From Gammaproteobacteria bacterium UBA3067 (lineage in GTDB: Bacteria > Pseudomonadota > Gammaproteobacteria > Pseudomonadales > UBA3067): a DNA stretch of 16,043 nt. Below the pieces are notes generated by a model. That model had not been told where the DNA came from. It searched no databases and worked only from the letters and a program-made list of their open reading frames with translations. Of this stretch, positions 11,784-16,043 are shown in pieces. The stretch spans positions 1-16,043 of the forward strand of contig DFBZ01000095.1 in assembly GCA_002366835.1 (NCBI GenBank). The letters are read 5' to 3'. Within the stretch, counting starts at the first letter, position 1, and each line of letters starts with the position of its first letter. The translations under genes were made by a program, and so were the position numbers.

Positions 11784-13529
11784 TTATTCTAGGGTTTCAG
11801 TCGACGGAGAAAAGCTTAATCCGCGAAATTTGGCGCAGTGTCTGAAAATTTCCATACTTGGCGCAACACCACGGTGTTGGCAAAAGCGCGATACTAATTT
11901 TGAGAGCCCTTTAATGTCTCGACCGCTTGCATCCGCAAAGCCTTCAGAAAGTTGTTCTGATAAGTGCTCAGTGAGTGGCAGGCCAAACTGCTCAGCCATA
12001 ACGGCCCAAATACGTTGGCGTTCACTTTTATTGGGCGCTTGGTATTTGATCATCGCAATGCAGCGGGAGATGATGGCCTCATCGATATCTTCGATACGAT
12101 TTGTCGTTAAAAACAATAGACCGTTAAAATACTCCAGCACTCTTAGAAACACTCCAACGACGGCGTTCATGGTGAGGTTGTCGTCACGACGTTTGATGTA
12201 AACATCTGCCTCATCAATTAGCATCACTGCTCCCCAGCGTTGCGCACGGATCAAAACCTCTTTGAGATTTTTTTCCATCTCGGCGACATTTAGCCCCAGC
12301 TGTCCGGAGTGAACGCGGTACAGTGGTCGTTTAATTATTTCAGCGTAAACTTCGGCGGTTAATGTTTTACCTACGCCAGGCGGGCCGCTGCAAAGGACGG
12401 TTGTTCCCCCTGATTTTCCTTCAATAATGTCTTCAAAAATGACTTCCATATCGGAGGTGAGAATATCAATCAGTTCAAAATGTTCTTGTGGCAGTACCAG
12501 TTTGTCTTTTAGTTCAGGTTGGTATTGGTAAGGCGACAAACAATCAATATGGACCCACAGGTGTTGATGCAATTCTAAGTGAAACATCAATATATACCCG
12601 TGCATCGGAATCTCGGTAAAAATATTTTGCGGCCACTTTTCCAGTAGATCTGTGATATAGGTGTCAGTTTTTGGAGAAAATGGGGAGTTGCGGTCGATGC
12701 GTTTCGCCAGGTGTTTTAGTACATTTCCCGTCTGACTAAGGCTTAATTCCCGGTTTTGGAGAATTGTTTCGTCATTGACCAGGCTTGCAGGCGAGCCGCT
12801 GGCAGATAGCAGTACGCGGGTTTTGCGTGCCCAGTCAGTGTTGCGGTGGCTGGCACTGGGGTCATCAGCATAGATACCAATTCCCATTCCTGAAAATTGC
12901 TCTCCACTTTGTTCGCGCCATTCGAGGTAACGCTCATTGCTAGCTTTAAACTGTTCTAATAATTCTGGAGTTTCCTTTATATATGATTTAGACGATAGTA
13001 GTTCAGCAATCGTTTTGTAGCCTAAATCTCTTTCTGTAATCAGGAGTTGGCTGCTTGCTAATTTGCCCCGAGAGTTTGCTTTTAGCTCAATTAAAATGCG
13101 TGCCTGTTCTTCTTGTCCAGCCGGGTTTAGGTCAATGCGACTAATTACATAGGGCAGTGCTGCCCCGCTACTATCGAGGCGAAATAACCAGCCGTGGGCA
13201 TAATCGCAAAGAAGGTAGTTCATTAAAATGGGCAGTAATTCTTCCAAGGATTCAAATTTTGTTTGCTGCGAATGGCGCGCTTCGCGCAAGGAAATTAGCA
13301 GAGCCGTTTTTGCGGGGTTCGTATTTTGGTATAGCGCTATGAGGGTGTTTAGGTGCTCAATATCGAAGGCAGTGGAAGGGATCTCGACTCGACTAGATAG
13401 TTTTAGTTGGTTTTCCCAGCGGCGCAAGTCCGGGTGATTTGAAAATAGATCAAGTGCAACGTGGCGTTCAAACTTTAGATTCATAGCGCTTACCCAGGCT
13501 AGTAGCGTTAACGTAGAACGATCTGACAA
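11784..13529 (-). CDS. AAA+ ATPase with large N-terminal domain
   Basis: A protein of up to 581 residues. The C-terminal AAA+ module has Walker A GPPGVGKT (382-389), Walker B VMLIDEAD (435-442), sensor-1 TTN (475-477) and an arginine-finger-like ISRC (Arg489). The lid region ends with SGRDIKGLSKLVSRF, a sensor-2-like position. The layout is of the classic CDC48/BCS1-like type, not MoxR or ClpX. Residues 1-370 form an unassigned domain, probably for substrate binding. No membrane helix. The start may be TTG 13529 or ATG 13484 (residue 16); an AAGGTG lies upstream of the TTG at rather long spacing and inside a palindrome. It begins 28 bp after the 131-residue gene, so the two form an operon. 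The likely job is ATP-driven remodelling of a protein; any link to nitrogenase is inference from place. Confidence 0.88.
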   Translation of the reverse strand: MSDRSTLTLLAWVSAMNLKFERHVALDLFSNHPDLRRWENQLKLSSRVEIPSTAFDIEHLNTLIALYQNTNPAKTALLISLREARHSQQTKFESLEELLPILMNYLLCDYAHGWLFRLDSSGAALPYVISRIDLNPAGQEEQARILIELKANSRGKLASSQLLITERDLGYKTIAELLSSKSYIKETPELLEQFKASNERYLEWREQSGEQFSGMGIGIYADDPSASHRNTDWARKTRVLLSASGSPASLVNDETILQNRELSLSQTGNVLKHLAKRIDRNSPFSPKTDTYITDLLEKWPQNIFTEIPMHGYILMFHLELHQHLWVHIDCLSPYQYQPELKDKLVLPQEHFELIDILTSDMEVIFEDIIEGKSGGTTVLCSGPPGVGKTLTAEVYAEIIKRPLYRVHSGQLGLNVAEMEKNLKEVLIRAQRWGAVMLIDEADVYIKRRDDNLTMNAVVGVFLRVLEYFNGLLFLTTNRIEDIDEAIISRCIAMIKYQAPNKSERQRIWAVMAEQFGLPLTEHLSEQLSEGFADASGRDIKGLSKLVSRFCQHRGVAPSMEIFRHCAKFRGLSFSPSTETLE

Positions 13530-13544
13530 TGATGACGTACTAAC

Positions 13545-13558
13545 ACCTTACTTAAGGT
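13545..13558 (-). promoter_or_regulatory. Palindrome over the junction of the 131-residue gene and the AAA+ gene
   Basis: ACCTTA-CT-TAAGGT is a perfect 6-bp inverted repeat. It spans the last base of the upstream stop codon and the AAGGTG that is the best ribosome-site candidate for a TTG start at 13529. If that start is used, the hairpin could limit its translation unless ribosomes arrive from the upstream gene. Confidence 0.4.
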
Positions 13559-13953
13559 TAATTGGTGAGACCTTGTAGGCTATTTGTCCAGAGTGAATTG
13601 TCGAAATCTACAGATATCTCGTTAAAGTAGTCTGTTGCGTTGGCGATAATATCACTAAGCACTGCATCGAGGTATTGATCAGAACGTATGGAAAAAACAA
13701 TATTGTCAGGTACGGCGCACTCAAAAAATAGAGTGTCATTTATTGGGGTGTAACCCCCCATCTGCATGCCTGTGAAATCTGCCTTTTCAAATTTTCCTGG
13801 CAATAAAAAGCTGATATCCAGACTTGGTGATTTTGGAATATCACCGCGCGCTTTTATTTTTGCTATGTTAGAGGCTAAGCGAACGATAGCTTGATTTATC
13901 GGGCTGTCTTTTAGGTCTGCACTGGCAGAGGCAGTGCTAATATAGAATCCCAT
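13558..13953 (-). CDS. Unrecognised 131-residue protein paired with the AAA+ ATPase
   Basis: Family not recognised. The protein starts MGFYISTASASADLKDSPIN and continues as a helix (QAIVRLASNIAKIKARG). Beta-like segments follow: SLDISFLLPGKFEKADFTGM, GGYTPINDTLFFECAVPDNI and VFSIRSDQYLDAVLSDI, then an acidic end (NEISVDFDNSLW...). There is one cysteine and no clear signal peptide. AGAGGT lies 7 bases before the ATG. It is 28 bp upstream of the AAA+ gene on the same strand, so it is probably its partner: an adaptor, substrate or regulator. The gap to the Nif11 gene upstream is 160 bp, and no sigma-54 box was found there. The fixed gene pair is the main clue. Confidence 0.7.
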   Translation of the reverse strand: MGFYISTASASADLKDSPINQAIVRLASNIAKIKARGDIPKSPSLDISFLLPGKFEKADFTGMQMGGYTPINDTLFFECAVPDNIVFSIRSDQYLDAVLSDIIANATDYFNEISVDFDNSLWTNSLQGLTN

Positions 13954-14110
13954 TGTTTTACCTCTTAGTCATGATATGAAGAGAGCCTTGCCCGATGGGG
14001 TTGTGCAGCTAATAATGAGTTTGAAATAGGAAAAAATGTTGGGAAATTATTTCTTATTCATAGGTGTTCATTACTTTGCTGCACGCCAAAAAGGTTTTGC
14101 TTCATTTTAT

Positions 14111-14128
14111 CTATTACATACGTAATAG
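14111..14128 (-). terminator. Hairpin overlapping the end of the Nif11 gene
   Basis: CTATTAC (14111-14117), a 4-base loop ATAC, and GTAATAG (14122-14128) form a perfect 7-bp stem that includes the stop codon (14114-14116). The minus strand continues ATAAAATG with no T run, so termination would be weak. The arrangement resembles the hairpin at the end of the 153-residue gene. Confidence 0.4.
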
Positions 14129-14332
14129 GGCTTTTTCCAATTTTTCAGAAAGCTGAGCGGCAACAAACTGAGGTTCATTAGGTGGATACAGATCCACTTC
14201 ATCTAATGTGAAACCGTATTCGCTACCTAGTGCAATGAGTTCCTTTATCTTTTGGCACTCTTTTAATTTTCCGCCTAGTTCGGTATCGGCTTTGGATTTT
14301 TCTGAAAAATTGGTAATTTCTTTTATGCTCAC
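14114..14332 (-). CDS. Nif11-family protein
   Basis: A 72-residue helical protein. MSIKEITNFSEKSKADTELG, then KLKECQKIKELIALGSEYGF and TLDEVDL match the Nif11 domain, whose pattern is MSxxxxxxFxxKxxxDxxLxxKLxxxxxxxExxxLAxExGFxFTxxEL. The family was named after an ORF in an Azotobacter nif cluster; relatives serve as leader peptides of RiPP precursors. Here no GG/GA cleavage site followed by a core peptide is visible after the domain (the tail is PPNEPQFVAAQLSEKLEKAL), and no modifying enzymes are nearby, so it looks like a stand-alone nif-type member. The start is GTG 14332 with GAGGAA upstream. It is the first gene of the minus-strand block and lies divergent to nifE. Confidence 0.78.
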   Translation of the reverse strand: MSIKEITNFSEKSKADTELGGKLKECQKIKELIALGSEYGFTLDEVDLYPPNEPQFVAAQLSEKLEKALLRM

Positions 14333-14618
14333 GGATATATTCCTCGCTTGTTGGAAACGGATGTTAATGATTTAAAATTGACTAATGCCTCGGTAAATTT
14401 TAATCAACCTACCGGCATGAAATTCCACTCTGCCTTGCATCGTCGAACTTCATTTAGCTTCTATCAAACTTTGTGCCATGTTCATTACGCATCTAAATTT
14501 TTACGCCTTTTTCCTTAGTTTTCGTGTGCTAGTGCTACTTCATATAGGCGCAATACAAAATTTTATGACCAGTATTCTTGGTTTTTTGTCGGCGTAGAAT
14601 CTGTAATAAGCGCTTCAT
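14333..14618. other. Divergent intergenic region between nif11 and nifE
   Basis: With the nifE control sites this region is 457 bp in total. The part up to 14618 must hold the nif11 promoter, but I see no GG-N10-GC sigma-54 box on the minus strand and no defensible sigma-70 pair. No ORF with coding character was seen in it. Confidence 0.5.
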
Positions 14619-14634
14619 TGTCGTTTCTGCTACA
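14619..14634 (+). promoter_or_regulatory. NifA upstream activator site for nifE
   Basis: TGTCGTTTCTGCTACA is an exact TGT-N10-ACA, ending 58 bp before the -24 GG. A second, imperfect site follows at once (TGT at 14638-14640 with ACA eleven bases later instead of ten). Confidence 0.72.
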
Positions 14635-14689
14635 TTTTGTGAATGACTCTAACACCTGTTTTTTCAGTAGTTTAGAGCGATAGCTCCCC

Positions 14690-14706
14690 TTGGTCTGAGT
14701 GTTGCA
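14690..14706 (+). promoter_or_regulatory. Sigma-54 promoter for nifE
   Basis: TTGGTCTGAGTGTTGCA has the TTGG -24 block, G at consensus position 8, exact GG-N10-GC spacing (14692-14693 and 14704-14705) and a full TTGCA -12 block. The start site would be near 14717, giving a leader of about 73 bases before the nifE ATG. Confidence 0.85.
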
Positions 14707-14789
14707 ACAACAGCGGTGAGAGATGTTTGTAAATTCGAAAAACGATTAATTTGCAAAGATGCATCACAAGAGTAGGAGCAAGTCATCAG

Positions 14790-16043
14790 ATGAAATCCAA
14801 AGATATTGCTGAATTGTTGGACGAGCCAGCTTGCGAGCACAATAAGAAAGAAAAGTCCGGTTGTGCAAAACCTAAACCCGGTTCGACTGCCGGGGGCTGT
14901 GCTTTTGACGGCGCACAAATTGCCTTATTGCCTATTGCCGATGTTGCGCACATTGTGCATGGCCCCATTGCGTGTGCAGGGAGCTCTTGGGATAACCGTG
15001 GCACACGTAGCAGTGGGTCGGATCTGTATCGTGTGGGTATGACCACTGATTTAACGGAACAAGATATTATTATGGGGCGAAGTGAAAAGCGCCTGTTCCA
15101 TAGTATTAAACAGGCAGTAGAAGATTATCATCCGCCTGCGGTATTTGTTTACAACACCTGTGTTCCAGCATTGGTCGGCGATGATGTTGATGCAATATGC
15201 CGTGCAGCGGAGGAACGTTTTGCTGTGCCGGTGGTGCCGGTAGATGCGGCCGGATTCTATGGTACTAAAAATCTGGGCAACCGTATTGCTGGTGAATCGA
15301 TGATTAAATATGTCGTCGGTACAAAAGAACCAGAACCGGTGGCTGAGCATATAAAACCTGAAGGCATCGTTGTTCATGATGTGAACCTGGTGGGTGAATA
15401 CAATATTGCCGGGGAATTTTGGTATGTATTGCCATTGTTAGATGAGTTGGGTATTCGTGTGCTTTGTACCCTCTCTGGTGATGCGCGTTTCGCCGAAGTA
15501 CAAACCATGCATCGTGCTGAGGTGAATATGATGGTTTGTTCTAAGGCGATGCTTAACGTTGCACGCAAACTGGAAGATCGTTACGGCATGCCGTGGTTTG
15601 AAGGCAGCTTTTATGGCATTACCGATACATCGGAAGCGTTGCGCAATTTCGCCAGCTATTTGAACGATGAAAATTTAGTCGCGCGAACTGAGGCCCTAAT
15701 AGAACGGGAGGAGAAGCGTATCCGTGAATTACTCAATCAATGGCGACCCCGATTAGAAGGCAAACGTGTGTTGCTGTATACCGGTGGCGTTAAATCGTGG
15801 TCGGTTATTTCTGCCTTGCAAGATTTAGGTATGAAGGTGGTTGCCACGGGCACCAAAAAATCGACGGAAGAAGACAAAGCACGCATTCGTGAACTTATGG
15901 GCGAGGATACCTTAATGATTGACGACGGCAATCCGAAAGAACTGATACGTATCGTTAAAGAACACAAGGCCGACATACTCATTGCAGGCGGGCGAAATAT
16001 GTACACTGCATTAAAGGCGCGCGTTCCCTTTTTGGATATTAAC
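14790..16043 (+). CDS. nifE: NifE, FeMo-co scaffold subunit (3' end outside window)
   Basis: NifE pairs with NifN in the NifE2N2 scaffold on which the NifB product is matured to FeMo-co. The first 418 residues are present; about 50 are missing. The start MKSKDIAELLDEPACEHNKK is Azotobacter-like. The shared Fe-S cluster ligands are in place: Cys37 (in AGGCAFDG), Cys62 (in HGPIACAGSSW) and Cys124 (in YNTCVPALVGDD). Cys250 (in NMMVCSKAML), the proposed L-cluster contact, is also present. Other conserved blocks are VDAAGFYGTKNLGNRIAGE, LYTGGVKSWSVISALQDLGM and DILIAGGRNMYTALK. AGGAG lies 11 bases before ATG 14790. It has its own NifA/sigma-54 control region. nifN would be expected next, beyond the window, while nifX is 11.7 kb upstream. 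Confidence 0.96.
   Translation, partial: MKSKDIAELLDEPACEHNKKEKSGCAKPKPGSTAGGCAFDGAQIALLPIADVAHIVHGPIACAGSSWDNRGTRSSGSDLYRVGMTTDLTEQDIIMGRSEKRLFHSIKQAVEDYHPPAVFVYNTCVPALVGDDVDAICRAAEERFAVPVVPVDAAGFYGTKNLGNRIAGESMIKYVVGTKEPEPVAEHIKPEGIVVHDVNLVGEYNIAGEFWYVLPLLDELGIRVLCTLSGDARFAEVQTMHRAEVNMMVCSKAMLNVARKLEDRYGMPWFEGSFYGITDTSEALRNFASYLNDENLVARTEALIEREEKRIRELLNQWRPRLEGKRVLLYTGGVKSWSVISALQDLGMKVVATGTKKSTEEDKARIRELMGEDTLMIDDGNPKELIRIVKEHKADILIAGGRNMYTALKARVPFLDIN

Noticed and set aside
11830..12201. Plus-strand 123-residue frame opposite the AAA+ gene
   Set aside because: It is antisense to the ATPase core, where Walker and sensor motifs prove the minus strand is coding.
14114..14332. Nif11 protein as a RiPP precursor leader
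   Set aside because: No GG-type cleavage site with a core peptide after the domain and no modification or export enzymes in the window; the nif context fits a stand-alone Nif11.
14664..15568. Minus-strand frames opposite nifE and its promoter
   Set aside because: Antisense shadows of a highly conserved gene; no family features.

Overview
The window is part of a nitrogen-fixation (nif) island from a Gram-negative bacterium, most likely a marine-type gammaproteobacterium. NifB, NifF, NifX and NifE read like their Azotobacter-type counterparts. The nif promoters are sigma-54/NifA type. The accessory DNA (PEP-CTERM protein, integron-type cassette, REP-associated transposase) is typical of environmental gammaproteobacteria. 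Species cannot be fixed from sequence reading alone.

Region 1 (1-5322, all + strand) is a nif accessory block. It runs: the 3' end of nifB, an ABM-fold monooxygenase-like gene, a DUF2750 gene, a sigma-54 promoter (1263-1279), a possible 16-residue Cys-rich peptide, nifF (flavodoxin), a leucine-rich-repeat gene, nifX, two small unrecognised genes, a glutathione S-transferase-like gene, a DUF1508 (YegP-like) gene and a helical protein of unknown function. From the LRR gene on, the genes are tightly packed, several overlapping, which implies one transcript from the nifF promoter. Electron supply (NifF) and FeMo-co trafficking (NifB, NifX) are the recognised roles.

Region 2 (about 4905-10800) is a mobile-DNA zone. 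An 822-bp segment holding the 3' two thirds of the helical-protein gene plus its downstream DNA occurs twice (4905-5726 and 6676-7497). Between the copies lie a PEP-CTERM gene with a tetranucleotide repeat in its signal peptide and a GGGGTCAAG inverted-repeat element. After the second copy comes what looks like a complete integron gene cassette (7495-8029): one secreted Cys-rich protein plus an attC-like site whose R'' box is the exact complement of the cassette's own left end. Then follow a second GGGGTCAAG element, a gene remnant, and an array of seven GGACAGGCACT motifs separating nested partial copies of the 3' end of a RAYT transposase gene (9587-10576, - strand).

Region 3 (10817-14332, all - strand) holds five genes: a Nif11-family protein, a 131-residue unknown directly followed by a 581-residue AAA+ ATPase, then a 64-residue CPxC protein and a 153-residue unknown. 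The last two have their own sigma-54 promoter and a perfect NifA-type upstream site, so they are probably expressed with nitrogenase. This is the best candidate for an undescribed nif-linked system.

Region 4 (14619-16043, + strand) is nifE, cut by the window end, behind a good sigma-54 promoter and a perfect NifA upstream activator site. No rRNA, tRNA or CRISPR array was seen.
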